Below are positions 1 to 9,360 of a DNA stretch of 64,000 bases, piece after piece. The stretch is taken from positions 4,216,001 through 4,280,000 of the forward strand of contig JAEILZ010000005.1 in NCBI GenBank assembly GCA_018873225.1, read 5' to 3'. The DNA is from [Phialemoniopsis] sp. UDSM-2020. Its lineage: Eukaryota; Ascomycota; Sordariomycetes; Thyridiales; Thyridiaceae. Position numbers and translations under genes: made by a program. Numbering within the stretch: the stretch's first letter is position 1; every line of letters begins with the position of its first letter. The notes below the pieces were generated by a model. The model was not told where the DNA came from. It ran no database searches and saw only the letters and a program-made list of their open reading frames with translations.

Positions 1-593
1 AGCTGCCCGCGGTAGCCCCACATCACCGCCGTACAAAGCCTCAATCCCCATTCTGGCCCGGTAGGTTGGTAACGCTCAAGACCCTTGAAACTGCCAACAG
101 GTCTTGACTCTACAAGTGCCTTGCTCCAAAGAGGCAAGAACGATTCACAATGACTGGTTTCTTTGGAGATTTGGACGGTATGAATATAGTGTGTTGTGGT
201 TCGTGTTGATTGGGTCCCTTCCAGTCGGCGTACTCAAACTGGCGGGAGAAGCATGCTCGCAAACTACGCCGGACTCGTCAAGACTTAGACGGCCACTCGC
301 TCAACTCTCCTGCCTATTGCGGGGGATCATGGGTCATTCGAATACGATGGGCATTCTGCCATTGGGCTAGCTTGAGGTCGTATGTGGGCTCCCGACTAGG
401 ACCAAAGCTAAAAACGCCAGCCGAGGCATCCTCACACGCTTCATATGAATGCCGGTCGCCACCCCCAGAGAGGGGAAATGGGGATGCGGATGGGGATGCT
501 TTGTTGCAAAGACCTTTAAATGGAGTCGATGAACCACTGTCCGGGCATGGAAGAGCCAGTAATAGCAGCAAAAGAAGATACCCCCGTTCCAAG
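1..593. other. Intergenic, no supported gene
   Basis: Upstream flank of the first gene. An open frame runs in from the left in frame with the hydroxylase gene, but its first ATG with family-like sequence is at 594; the upstream translation is low-complexity Arg/Ser-rich and looks non-coding. Nothing else recognised. Confidence 0.5.
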
Positions 594-1421
594 ATGCTGG
601 CCAACCCCCTTCTCCAACTGCAGCTCTTCTGGGCCCAGCTCATCGTGAGATACGGGCCTTACAAGGTCGACTTCGTTGGCGGAGCCATTGTTCAGATCCT
701 GTTCTTCTGGGCTACCTCGGCCTTTTACATCTCCCTGCCGTTTCTCTTCCCGTCCTTCTCGGAGCGCCACAAAATCCAACCGGCCCCGAAACAGCCCACG
801 GGCGCCGAGATCCGGCACTGCCTCGCCCACGTCCTCCGCAACGAGCTCATAACCCGCGCCATCGCCCTCGCGGGCACCCTGTCCGCCGCCGCCGCCGGCC
901 GCCCCCCGCTGTTCCGCGTGGAGCCGACCCTGCCGGGGCTAGGCGAGTTCGCGCGCGACCTGGCGGCGTGCTGCCTCCTGCGCGAGGTGCTCTTCTACTA
1001 CGCGCACCGCGCGCTGCACGCCTCCCCCAGGCTCTACCGGCTCGTGCACAAGACGCACCACCGGTTCACGGCGCCCGTGGCGCTGGCGGCGCAGTACGCG
1101 CACCCGGCCGAGCACGTCGCGGCCAACGTGCTGCCCATCGCGCTGCCGCCCGCGCTCCTGCACTCCCACGTGCTCACGGCGTGGGCGTTCTTCGCGTGGC
1201 AGCTCGTCGAGACGGCGACGGTGCACAGCGGGTACGACTTTTTCGCGGGGGCGGCGCGCAAGCACGACGCGCACCATGAGAAGTTCAACCTCAACTACGG
1301 TGTGATTGGCGTCATGGACTGGCTGCACGGTACGAACGGGCTGAGGGGTCCGAGGGCGGCGCCGGCGGGCAAGACGAAGGCGAATGGGAATGGGAATACG
1401 GTGGTCAAGAAGACGGAGTAG
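594..1421 (+). CDS. Fatty acid hydroxylase / sterol desaturase superfamily membrane protein
   Basis: Uninterrupted frame of 275 aa. The ATG at 594 was chosen because the upstream in-frame extension shows no conserved features and begins with a non-ATG codon. The protein has N-terminal hydrophobic segments and the histidine boxes of the di-iron fatty acid hydroxylase/sterol desaturase superfamily: HRALH, then HKTHH, then HDAHH near the C terminus. Family members are ER membrane enzymes that hydroxylate or desaturate sterols, fatty acids or sphingoid bases using O2. The exact substrate cannot be read from sequence; it resembles the fungal C-5 sterol desaturase-like group in general layout only. 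The coding region is very GC-rich at third positions, which creates long spurious frames on both strands. Confidence 0.85.
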   Translation: MLANPLLQLQLFWAQLIVRYGPYKVDFVGGAIVQILFFWATSAFYISLPFLFPSFSERHKIQPAPKQPTGAEIRHCLAHVLRNELITRAIALAGTLSAAAAGRPPLFRVEPTLPGLGEFARDLAACCLLREVLFYYAHRALHASPRLYRLVHKTHHRFTAPVALAAQYAHPAEHVAANVLPIALPPALLHSHVLTAWAFFAWQLVETATVHSGYDFFAGAARKHDAHHEKFNLNYGVIGVMDWLHGTNGLRGPRAAPAGKTKANGNGNTVVKKTE

Positions 1422-1907
1422 GCGTTGCTCGTGGCGCGGGGACAACATGGAAGATCTCAAGGTTGCAATTGCATGATGTCCTTCACTTCTATTGTGTCAT
1501 TTTCAAATGTAAGATGCTGTGGGTGTTAATAACATCAAATTGAATGTAATATCAAAGTCAGTTCGGAAACAAGAGAATTTCTTGACTGTGTCAATATCCT
1601 GACCGGAGCTTAAAGTGTTGCAGATGTGACTGCTGTACCAATGGCCCGCAAATTCCTAACGCTCGGGCAGGTAGCGCTGGACGGGCTGTCACGGGCGGAC
1701 GCCGTAGCTCGACGGCAATTCCCCGAAACAGATTTTGTCGGCTTCACAGCAAAGAGCAAGAGTCATAGAGCTCACAAATCACCAAAGCAAATCACAAAAT
1801 CGTGCTTGAAATATCGCGTGAACAAGAGAACATCACCACAGTCAAGGAAGAGACAAAGGCGGTCGATATAAAGAGCCAAGCAAACTCGCCGGACGCCAAC
1901 TTTCACC
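1422..1907. promoter_or_regulatory. Intergenic with TATA-like box before thioesterase
   Basis: AT-rich terminator-side sequence after the hydroxylase, then the thioesterase promoter. TATAAA at 1867-1872 lies about 40 bp before the ATG. No gene recognised. Confidence 0.4.
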
Positions 1908-2390
1908 ATGACCAACGACCCCGCATCGCCGTCTCCGTCGCCGGAGCTCGCCCACGTGCAGAAGCACTGGGACGGCATCCGCCCCAACTCGCCCGTCTAC
2001 GGCTTCTTCTTCAGCGACATCCGGCTCGTCTCGGCCACAAAGGTACCCGAGGGCCGCGTCGTCGCCCACCTGCCGCTCGGCCCGCAGCACATCAACAGCA
2101 AGAAGATCCTGCACGGCTCCGTGTCGGCGACCCTCGTCGACTGGGCCGGGGGGATGGCCATCGCCGCGGCGACGGGGCTCGATCGCACGGGGGTCAGCGT
2201 CGACATCCACGTCTCGTACGTGTCGGCGGCCCGCGAGGGGGACACGCTCGAGATCGAGACGTGGGTGAGCAAGGTCGGGCGGTCGCTGGCCTACACCAAC
2301 GTGGAGATCAGGAAGCTCGGAGGGTCTGGGGAGCAGGGCAAGAAGACGGTTGTGGCGACGGGCAGCCACACCAAGTACCTCAATGTCTGA
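1908..2390 (+). CDS. PaaI/ACOT13-like hotdog-fold thioesterase
   Basis: Single-exon 160 aa protein starting at an ATG with a good context (CACCATGACC). It shows the PaaI/Them2 (ACOT13) thioesterase pattern: an LHGSVSATLVDWAGG-type segment around residues 67-81 (HG-x-[ST]-x2-[LVA]-x-D helix), followed by beta strands with a DIHVSYVSAAREGD-type segment. Family members hydrolyse acyl- or phenylacetyl-CoA thioesters, often in mitochondria or cytosol, as homotetramers. Length is typical. No clear targeting peptide. Substrate is not predictable. Confidence 0.88.
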   Translation: MTNDPASPSPSPELAHVQKHWDGIRPNSPVYGFFFSDIRLVSATKVPEGRVVAHLPLGPQHINSKKILHGSVSATLVDWAGGMAIAAATGLDRTGVSVDIHVSYVSAAREGDTLEIETWVSKVGRSLAYTNVEIRKLGGSGEQGKKTVVATGSHTKYLNV

Positions 2391-2613
2391 AAGAGCTAGA
2401 TGATGGCTCGTATGAACGCCTCCTTCATGGACCGACCTGATTGGGCATTCGGGGTTGACAAAACAAGACAGCAGCAAGCAGGCTCGCATTTATGGAATCA
2501 AGACTTAGAATACATAGATATCATTGTTATTCATCGTTATCTGGTCATGCCAGGCCCAGAAACACTGTTCGCGCCCTTCCTGTATCCCATAAGTCCGTCA
2601 TTCTTCGACTCTA

Positions 2614-3034
2614 CTAGCCAAGCTTGGTCTCCTTGTCCTTGATGGGGAAATCGGTGCCCGTGGTGTTCTTGTACTGGCCGCGAATGTAATCGGAGATCTG
2701 CTCGTCCTTGGCCTGCTCGACGGCGCTCTCGTTGCTCTGGTCACCCTGGCCCAGGACGTGCTCCTGTACCCAGTCGACGCCTAAAGAGGAGGAAGAGAGC
2801 AGGGGATTAGTGACAGTCCATATGAAAGCACAATTAAGGGCAGAGAAGGCAGGAAGGCTCACCCTTGTCGAGAGCATCCTCGTTCTTCTCGCTCTCCCGG
2901 CCGCCACCGGCCATGCTGTTGATCTTGTCCATGAAGCCTCCTCCGCTGCTGCCAGACGACTGCTGGTTCTGGGTCTGAGCTTGCTGCTCGCCCTCCTTCT
3001 TGTCGCCTCCGGTGAACTTGTTGACGAAATCCAT
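2614..3034 (-). CDS. Small Gly/Gln-rich conserved fungal protein
   Basis: Two exons on the minus strand, 3034-2863 and 2780-2614, joined over an 82-nt intron (donor GTGAGC, acceptor TTTAG) to give 112 aa. It starts MDFVNKFTGG, continues with a Gln/Ser/Gly-rich stretch and ends in a charged, probably helical tail (VDWVQEHVLG...). This architecture is common among small fungal stress-associated proteins, some annotated as DNA-damage-responsive 48-like, but no enzymatic domain is visible. Both exon ends and the phase agree, so it is probably a real gene; its function is unknown. Confidence 0.7.
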
Positions 3035-3839
3035 GATTGGTCTGCTCTGGTTTGAACTTGAAGTTGGAGATGGGAGATTGGAGATTGATGATGATCTTCT
3101 ACTTGGGTGATTATGAAGATTTGAAAGAGAAACCACCTTGGGAATTATGGCAGCAGCAAGCAGGCTTTTAAAGAAGGAGGCATCGCTGGCAATGAATGGG
3201 GTGTGACAAGCGTCGTCAAAGCCGGTTCAGCTGTCGCACGCAGGCAAGTGATGTCACAGCCCACGACGCTACTGCCTTGGCGGGTAGCTCCTGCCCTACA
3301 GAATGGATGCAGCAGTGGCAGCTAAGCATGCAAAGAGCAGGAAGCGTAGAGCAATTAATCTGGGTACAACACCTGAGTCGATGTCTTGCAAAGGTTCTAC
3401 GTTACTCGAGAGGAAAGACGATCAATTATTGATCAACATCGATGACGAGAAATCACTGGATGTTGGGGGGAGGACGCATCTGCTTAAGCTCCATCTTGGT
3501 GGGTCCTTCAGGTCCCTGAGCAGCTGAACAGGGGTTCATTTAGCGTACCAAGCCAGCTCTGGAGCTCCAGATTTCAGTGCGGGTAGCCCATCACTGCCGC
3601 TGAGCAGACTTCGACAATTGCGTCGGTAGCCACAGCGCACAGACCAACCGGGTGCTGCACCAGACTGGTGACGCGGGGGTCTGCGGGATTCTCTTTTTCC
3701 GACAGCTGTCGGAACATCAACAATTGAACCCAGCCTCACCATCTCAGATCAGCCTTGAGCGTCTCGAGCCAACCCGCAACTGATAGTCTATCGCCCCGAT
3801 ACTTTCTCCCCTACCGACTGACCCATCGCACCTCGCAAC
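3035..3839. other. Intergenic between divergent genes
   Basis: Shared upstream region of the minus-strand small protein and the plus-strand DAP1-like gene. Short frames here (for example around 3300-3530) have no recognisable content. Pyrimidine-rich tracts precede the ATG at 3840. Confidence 0.5.
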
Positions 3840-4430
3840 ATGGACTACGTCGAGCAGCGCATGGCCCAGGAGGCTCAAAAGCATGCCGAGAACCCGGCGA
3901 CGTACGCTTACCCATCACTTTTCTATGCGATGATGCTGTTGCTGACACTTACTGCTCCCAGTACTGCGTTCCTGACGCCGCTCAACCTGATCCTCCTCGC
4001 CCTCGTCCTCTACACCGTCTACGTGATCCTCCGACCCTCGCCCCCGGCCACCCTGCCCAAGGAGGCCCCCGCCACCGTCTTCCGGACCTTCACCCCGCGA
4101 ACCCTCCTCCCCAACAACGGCGAGAACGGCGCCCCCGTCTACCTCTCCGTCCGCGGCAAGGTCTTCGACGTGACCTCGGGCCGTAATTTCTACGGGCCCG
4201 GCGGACCCTACGCCAATTTCGCCGGCCGCGACGCGTCGCGCGGGCTCGCCAACCACAGCTTTGACGAGGACATGCTGACTAAGGACTTGGATGGACCGCT
4301 CGACCCGCTCGAGGGCCTCGACAAGGACCAGCTCGAGGCGCTGAGGGACTGGGAGGAGAGGTTCAACAGCAAGTACTTGGTTGTCGGCAGACTTGTGGCC
4401 GCCGGCGATGAGAAGCCGGCTCAGGAATAA
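3840..4430 (+). CDS. DAP1: DAP1/MAPR-like haem-binding damage-resistance protein
   Basis: Exons 3840-3901 and 3962-4430 give 176 aa; the 60-nt intron (GTACGC...TTGCTGACA...CCCAG) is a multiple of three, so an unspliced frame also stays open but inserts 20 aa before the membrane segment. The spliced protein has a short N terminus, one transmembrane helix (roughly residues 26-46: LNLILLALVLYTVYVIL) and a cytochrome b5-like MAPR domain with VYLSVRGKVFDVTSGRNFYGPGGPY and AGRDASRGLA motifs; the tyrosines of this motif bind haem in the family. Family members (yeast Dap1, human PGRMC1) sit in the ER membrane and support cytochrome P450 enzymes of sterol synthesis. Confidence 0.92.
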   Translation: MDYVEQRMAQEAQKHAENPATYAYPSLFYAMMLLLTLTAPSTAFLTPLNLILLALVLYTVYVILRPSPPATLPKEAPATVFRTFTPRTLLPNNGENGAPVYLSVRGKVFDVTSGRNFYGPGGPYANFAGRDASRGLANHSFDEDMLTKDLDGPLDPLEGLDKDQLEALRDWEERFNSKYLVVGRLVAAGDEKPAQE

Positions 4431-5745
4431 ATGTGTTTGCACGACGTGTGATTCGAGATGCGAGCTACACCATTGACGGAATGATAGAACAACACATCGG
4501 AAATTCGGTTAGATCTAAAACAGACCTTCAGAGCTGACTAGACACTACCGTGGTGATTTCCCAACCTGTTTGTTGCGTTACACATGTACCCGCCTTAATT
4601 ATCAGTTGTGCCTTGAACACGGGTGATGTCGGTAGTCCTAAAGACAAAAAGAGCATGTCCACAACCATCTTCACCTTGTGACCGCGAGCAAGTACACAGA
4701 GCAACAGGCGAGCGAACCGAGGTGGAGGTCCGCGAGGAGATGCCCCTTCATGACTGCGAGCCCAATCATCTTAAGATTGAGCCAGTCTTCTCCTCCGGGC
4801 TGGAGACTCACTTGACTTGTCAGGTGTGTAAGAGTGACTGAAACATGCCTTTTCGGATGGCAGGCATCGCCCCATAGATCGAGTGATCCGGAGCGCCATG
4901 CATCTCTCCTGACCGCACCGTCGACTGATGGCGGAGGCGTCATGGCAAGTCGAGAATAAGCTGCGGGCTAAAATATCGACCTCGTTGTTAGGTACTGAGC
5001 CTTGACTAGAAGACTATCCTGTCGCCCAAGCATGGGCAGAGAAGTACTTGACATATGTGCTTTCATTCTCTTTACCACTGTAGACCAAACCCGAGCGCGG
5101 CTGACTGATAATTGGCTAAACCACAAGATCGTGTGTCAGGGTCTCCCCCGTGCGTCAGTGTCCGTCTCAGATCTACGGTTCAGATATTTGCCGTTTTGCA
5201 CGGCGCCCGCATGACCAAACAAGCTTCGTCTGAGCGCAGAAACTCTAAAACACTATGCTGGGACCCCTGCCAGATGCACCCATTCGCTTGGGCCGCCAAG
5301 CCCTTCCGGGTGCATGCGACACAGCTCAAATGGCTGTGGCAGCATGCTGTCCGGATAGCTGACAGCCGCATGATCGATGCGCGCTGTTTGGCGGATCTTG
5401 GGCCAAGTCGAGGATCGCCGGGCAGGGCGGTCGTACATGAACTTGACGATGCCCTGATTGACGTTCTTGGCTCTCCCAGCTTTTCCATCCTTCTTTTCTC
5501 ACTCTCATTTGTCTTGTGTCTTAATAGTGTGCGGGTTTTCTGTTTTTCAAAGAGTCATTGCAGGTCACAACTCTCTACGCGGCTGGATCTCTTCACATCG
5601 GTACTTCCTCGATCGCTTGGCTCTGGGGTCGTGGAATGCCATGTGAACGAGAGCTGCCTCAGCCATAACATAATATCATCCTTCCATTCTCGCTTTCGCC
5701 GAACCATTAATCCCGCCAATCCCGCCACGCTCGATCTAGCACAAG
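4431..5745. other. 1.3 kb intergenic region
   Basis: No supported gene. Overlapping short frames at 5112-5810 on both strands lack recognisable domains. A pyrimidine-rich stretch (about 5480-5510) and CCGCCAAT-like sequence near 5711-5720 could belong to the promoter of the next gene. Confidence 0.4.
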
Positions 5746-6063
5746 ATGGGGAACAGCATATCATCACTTGTCTCTCCCGACCCAGCACGGCCTGTCATGG
5801 GTGCGGGTGACACGGTCTCCCAGATCCTTCTGGCCATCTTATGGGTGGGCTCTATTTATGGCCTCGCCATGGTCTGGACAACAATAGCGTTGATCGACAG
5901 ATGGAGGGGACCCCACGGAGAGCACTCAATAAACTTCTGCTCGGTCCTCGCGGCATTCTTTCTATCTGCAGTGTGGCCTGCGGTGCTTTTCTACTTGTTG
6001 TGGACCTCATCGCCTGGTTCACTGGGAAATTCTCGAAGACCATTGATGCCTCAAGGGAGATGA
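5746..6063 (+). CDS. Small putative membrane protein with N-myristoylation-like start
   Basis: Open frame of 105 aa from ATG (AAGATGGGG). The N terminus MGNSIS fits the N-myristoylation pattern MGxxxS. Two hydrophobic stretches, about residues 26-49 and 62-84, could span a membrane. The C terminus after residue 85 is polar and could be altered if an intron was missed. I do not recognise a family. Evidence for a real gene is the start context and the two membrane segments; it could be a chance frame. Confidence 0.4.
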   Translation: MGNSISSLVSPDPARPVMGAGDTVSQILLAILWVGSIYGLAMVWTTIALIDRWRGPHGEHSINFCSVLAAFFLSAVWPAVLFYLLWTSSPGSLGNSRRPLMPQGR

Positions 6064-6480
6064 CATGACGGGAACATCATCACGAAGAAACGGGATACCC
6101 AGCACCACGCTTGATACTAGTGGGGCGAAGGGACGAAGCAAGCCGCTCGAGGTCTTGCAAGGGTTGATACCTCTACCATCCTGCTGGGTCGAGAACCGGG
6201 GGTCGAAGTGACGCCTTTCTGTCAGGGGAAAGAAACAACACTCATGTTGCCTCATTAGCGCTATGACCTGAGAAATCAGACAGAGATTCTATGTATGGTT
6301 TAGTTCAATACACAAGCCATCTTTGGCATTTTGCACCTTTCCCCGATCTCCCAAGCGGGGCCGTCCGTTTTTAAGACTCTAGTGCACCGACCTCCGTGGT
6401 TTGACCCGGCACGGCCGACCGAGCTGCTCAACGTCGCTCATGCTCCCGAATGGGAAGCCGAATTTCACGGAAAGGTTTCT

Positions 6481-6491
6481 GGAAGTCGGTC
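6481..6491 (+). promoter_or_regulatory. GGAAGTCGGTC element, copy 1
   Basis: The 11-mer GGAAGTCGGTC lies 380 bp upstream of the sulfatase ATG. The identical 11-mer occurs at 9009-9019 upstream of the sugar transporter, and its core GTCGGTCA recurs at 13275-13282 between the two oxidoreductases. It may be a second regulatory site of cluster A. Confidence 0.4.
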
Positions 6492-6606
6492 GGATGTCTT
6501 TAACAGGCAGTCGGAACAAGACATGTGCCCATGAAATGTATTTGGATCTGGGATAGCGCTGATCGATTTGGTGTGCGTCCGTCAACCACTTGCCTTGAAA
6601 CGGCAA

Positions 6607-6621
6607 TGCCGACACTCCGCG
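6607..6621 (+). promoter_or_regulatory. Cluster A 15-bp element, copy 1
   Basis: TGCCGACACTCCGCG, 254 bp upstream of the sulfatase start. It differs by one base from the copy upstream of the transporter (9067-9081). The consensus of the four copies, TGCCGAYWCTCCCCG, contains two CCG triplets spaced by 7 nt (the second is GCG here), a layout like binding sites of some Zn2Cys6 regulators. Confidence 0.6.
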
Positions 6622-6860
6622 AGGCTTGAAACAGCGTCTTTCAAGCTCATTAGCGCCATCTTCTCCGCATTCTGAGACTACCTACCCCATATTGACCCGA
6701 CTTTGGCACATAGAAGAAAATATTCTGTCATTGGCAGTTGCTTCCATGATATACAGACTGAAGCAATAAACATAGCGCAGCGTCGCGTCACAGAAACCGC
6801 CGTGAAGGATCACAACACCATAGATCACGAACTCGTCCTCTTGACGCACTACTGCCCAAT

Positions 6861-8408
6861 ATGGCCAACAAGAAAGCACCCAACATCGTGTTCATCATGG
6901 CCGATGACCATGCCGCAAAGTCCATCTCTGCGTACGGTCACGGCATGAACTCAACGCCTCACATCGACAGGATCGCAAAGGAGGGTATGCTGTTCAACCA
7001 CTGCTATGTCACAAACTCGCTGTGCACTCCGTCTCGCGCGGCCATCCTCACGGGGCAGCACAACCACGTCAACAATGTCATGACGCTCAACTCTGTCATC
7101 AATAACCGCATTCCCAACGTTGCGAAGCAACTGCGTGCTCACGGCAACTACCAGACTGCCATGTTCGGCAAGTGGCACCTGGGAGAAGGCCCGACACATT
7201 CGCCCACCGGGTTTGATGATTGGAGCGTTCTTCCCAACCAGGGCGAGTACTGGGATCCCCATTTCATCAACCCGGGCGAGAAGGAGATGAAGCGCGTTCC
7301 TGGCTATGTCACCGATATCATTACGGACAAGTCTATCGACTTCATGAAGAACAGAGACAAAGACCGTCCTTTCCTCCTCATGTGCCACCATAAAGCACCG
7401 CACCGTGGGTGGGAATTTCACCCCCGCCATAAACACCTTTACAACGATAAAATCGCCATTCCCGACACCTTTACCGATGATTACAAGAACAGAGCCAAGG
7501 CGGCCGCAAACGTAAAGATGCGAGTAGCCGACGACTTGACCTACCACGATCTGGGCCTCGTGCAGCCGCAGGGCGGTCGCGATGCTGTTGGAGCGAAACT
7601 GTTTGATGCCGTGTGGAACTTCCCCCAGCGCAAAGTGCCGCACCCGGAAGACGTCACGCAGATGGTTCTGCGCGATTCTGATGATGGGACCGAGTTTAGG
7701 TTTCAGACCCGGGAAGAACTCGCCGAGTTCAAGTTCCAGCGTTACATGCAACGGTATCTGCGCACGATCCAGTGCATCGACGACAACGTCGGGCGCATGC
7801 TTGACTGTCTCGAGCAGGAAGGCATCGCGGAAGATACTGTTGTCGTGTACACGTCCGATCAAGGCTTCTTCCTCGGAGAACACGGCTGGTGTGACAAGCG
7901 CTTCATGTACGAGGAGAGCTTCCAAATGCCGTTCCTTGTACGATACCCGCGAGAGATCAAGGCCGGAAGCGTGAACAACGACATGGTGCAAAATGTCGAC
8001 TTTGCTCCAACCTTCTGCGACCTGGCGGGCCTGTCGGTTCCTTCTTTTATGCAGGGTGTATCCTTCCGCCCGTTGCTTCAGGGCACTACCCCAGAGACAT
8101 GGGAACAGGTGGCGTTCCACCGCTACTGGATGCACAACGACTCCTGCCATAATGCCTACGCCCACTATGGAGTTCGTGACCACCGGTACAAGCTGATATA
8201 CTGGTACAACGACGATCTTGGCATTGAAGGCGCCATCCCGGGCGGTACCGAGCCTGAGTGGGAACTTTTCGATTGCCAGGAGGACCCTCTCGAGCTGCTG
8301 AATATTTACAACGACGCCACTTACAAAGATGTCGTTGTAAAGATGACCAAGATATTAGAGAAGAAAATGATGGATATTGGTGACATCCCTCTGCATCCAA
8401 GATTCTAA
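6861..8408 (+). CDS. Formylglycine-dependent sulfatase (S1 family), cytosolic
   Basis: Intronless 515 aa protein beginning MANKKAPNIVFIMADD. The alkaline-phosphatase-fold sulfatase core is clear: metal-binding DD at residues 15-16, the active-site signature C-T-P-S-R at 55-59 (Cys converted to formylglycine), a GKWHLG motif near residue 112, MCHHKAPHRGWE near 175 and a TSDQGFFLGEHGW segment near 330. There is no signal peptide, so it should act on a sulfate ester taken up into the cell. The APHR-x-W segment resembles bacterial glycan sulfatases more than fungal arylsulfatases, which is an inference from memory of the families. It sits beside a sugar transporter and two sugar-type oxidoreductases, pointing to a sulfated sugar or glycoside as substrate. 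Absence of introns in a 1.5 kb gene is unusual beside its neighbours. Confidence 0.9.
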   Translation: MANKKAPNIVFIMADDHAAKSISAYGHGMNSTPHIDRIAKEGMLFNHCYVTNSLCTPSRAAILTGQHNHVNNVMTLNSVINNRIPNVAKQLRAHGNYQTAMFGKWHLGEGPTHSPTGFDDWSVLPNQGEYWDPHFINPGEKEMKRVPGYVTDIITDKSIDFMKNRDKDRPFLLMCHHKAPHRGWEFHPRHKHLYNDKIAIPDTFTDDYKNRAKAAANVKMRVADDLTYHDLGLVQPQGGRDAVGAKLFDAVWNFPQRKVPHPEDVTQMVLRDSDDGTEFRFQTREELAEFKFQRYMQRYLRTIQCIDDNVGRMLDCLEQEGIAEDTVVVYTSDQGFFLGEHGWCDKRFMYEESFQMPFLVRYPREIKAGSVNNDMVQNVDFAPTFCDLAGLSVPSFMQGVSFRPLLQGTTPETWEQVAFHRYWMHNDSCHNAYAHYGVRDHRYKLIYWYNDDLGIEGAIPGGTEPEWELFDCQEDPLELLNIYNDATYKDVVVKMTKILEKKMMDIGDIPLHPRF

Positions 8409-8974
8409 AGCCGTGGATGGCGTATTATGCACATAGATATCCTCAGCGTCAGGCATTCAGATAGACTCATAGTAGAATGTATTTCTCCCAAGTCGCAATC
8501 TTGATCGAAAGAATAGCAGAAGTACTTCGTTGAGGTAACCTTCAGCTTGATGGCTAGATTACGATAGTCATTCGTATCGTTTCATTCGGCACTGACATCG
8601 CGGTCTATTAGTCACAACAAATTCGACGGCGAGGCTGGATGCATCGGATCAATCGTTCGTTCCTGACCCTTGTACTCAGTGTTGACTTGTGAACCATGTA
8701 AATATGCTCGCCTTTGCTCCAGACGCACACGGAATCATTGGAAGGTCTAGAACATTGTGACATGTCGCCGACATTCCCGCTCGCTTATCCTCAAGCAGCC
8801 TTTGCTTGTGAAACTCCACCACTCTTCAAGACTCATGCCATCTTAGCGGACGGTGCTTCTACCTCGCATTATCCCCACTGAACCTTTCCCAATTGCGCAA
8901 GAAGGCTTGATCATGTACGGAATTGTGGGAGTAGAGGCGAAGATGGCCTGGACATTTGAGAGACAACAACCAAT

Positions 8975-9020
8975 TGACCGACTAGGACGGTCTTCCGTTT
9001 CGAAACTCGGAAGTCGGTCA
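8975..9020. promoter_or_regulatory. Inverted repeat TGACCGACT / AGTCGGTCA
   Basis: Perfect 9-bp arms at 8975-8983 and 9012-9020 separated by 28 nt, with outer GACAAC (8962-8967) and GTTGTC (9021-9026) also inverted. The right arm includes the GGAAGTCGGTC 11-mer (9009-9019) shared with the sulfatase promoter. This looks like paired operator sites for a dimeric regulator. Confidence 0.5.
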
Positions 9021-9066
9021 GTTGTCAAGTTATAGCCAAAGTGCCCAGCCCGCAACCTAGCGCTGG

Positions 9067-9081
9067 TGCCGACACTCCCCG
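9067..9081 (+). promoter_or_regulatory. Cluster A 15-bp element, copy 2
   Basis: TGCCGACACTCCCCG, 294 bp upstream of the transporter start. Contains CCG-N7-CCG. Confidence 0.65.
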
Positions 9082-9360
9082 CCCCTAGATTAGCTGTTCA
9101 CCTGACGCTACAGAGTTAAATTTGCAGGGCTATTCGGTTGACTTTGCCATTTGGATTGCTAACATGTGGAGTACCGCTGATGACTCCACCACCCAACAGC
9201 TGAGACTTGCTGGGGATGCGGGGGATCTGGAGACAAGGCTTCAGGAGATCTTCAGGTATTAAATGCAGGGCCAGTCCATCCTGCTTTCAACCAGGGGGAC
9301 TCACAGTCTTCATCGATCTCACCAATCTCTTTCGTTCTGGTCTTCATTCCCTGCTTCGCG

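Larger units (their letters stand above)
6064..6860. promoter_or_regulatory. Sulfatase upstream region carrying cluster A elements
   Basis: No gene supported. It contains GGAAGTCGGTC at 6481-6491 and the 15-bp cluster A element at 6607-6621, both described separately. Confidence 0.5.
8409..9360. promoter_or_regulatory. Sugar transporter upstream region
   Basis: No gene supported. It contains an inverted repeat at 8975-9020 and the cluster A element at 9067-9081. A TATTAAAT stretch near 9257-9264 lies about 100 bp before the transporter ATG. Confidence 0.5.

Noticed and set aside
210..593. N-terminal extension of the hydroxylase frame
   Set aside because: Begins with a TTG codon and has low-complexity sequence; the family-like protein starts at 594.
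939..1460. 173-codon antisense frame opposite the hydroxylase gene
   Set aside because: Arg/Val-rich shadow of a GC-rich coding region on the other strand; starts and ends have no gene signals.
6951..8183. 410-codon antisense frame opposite the sulfatase
   Set aside because: It mirrors codon structure of the sulfatase; no recognisable domain, and the sulfatase motifs are unambiguous.
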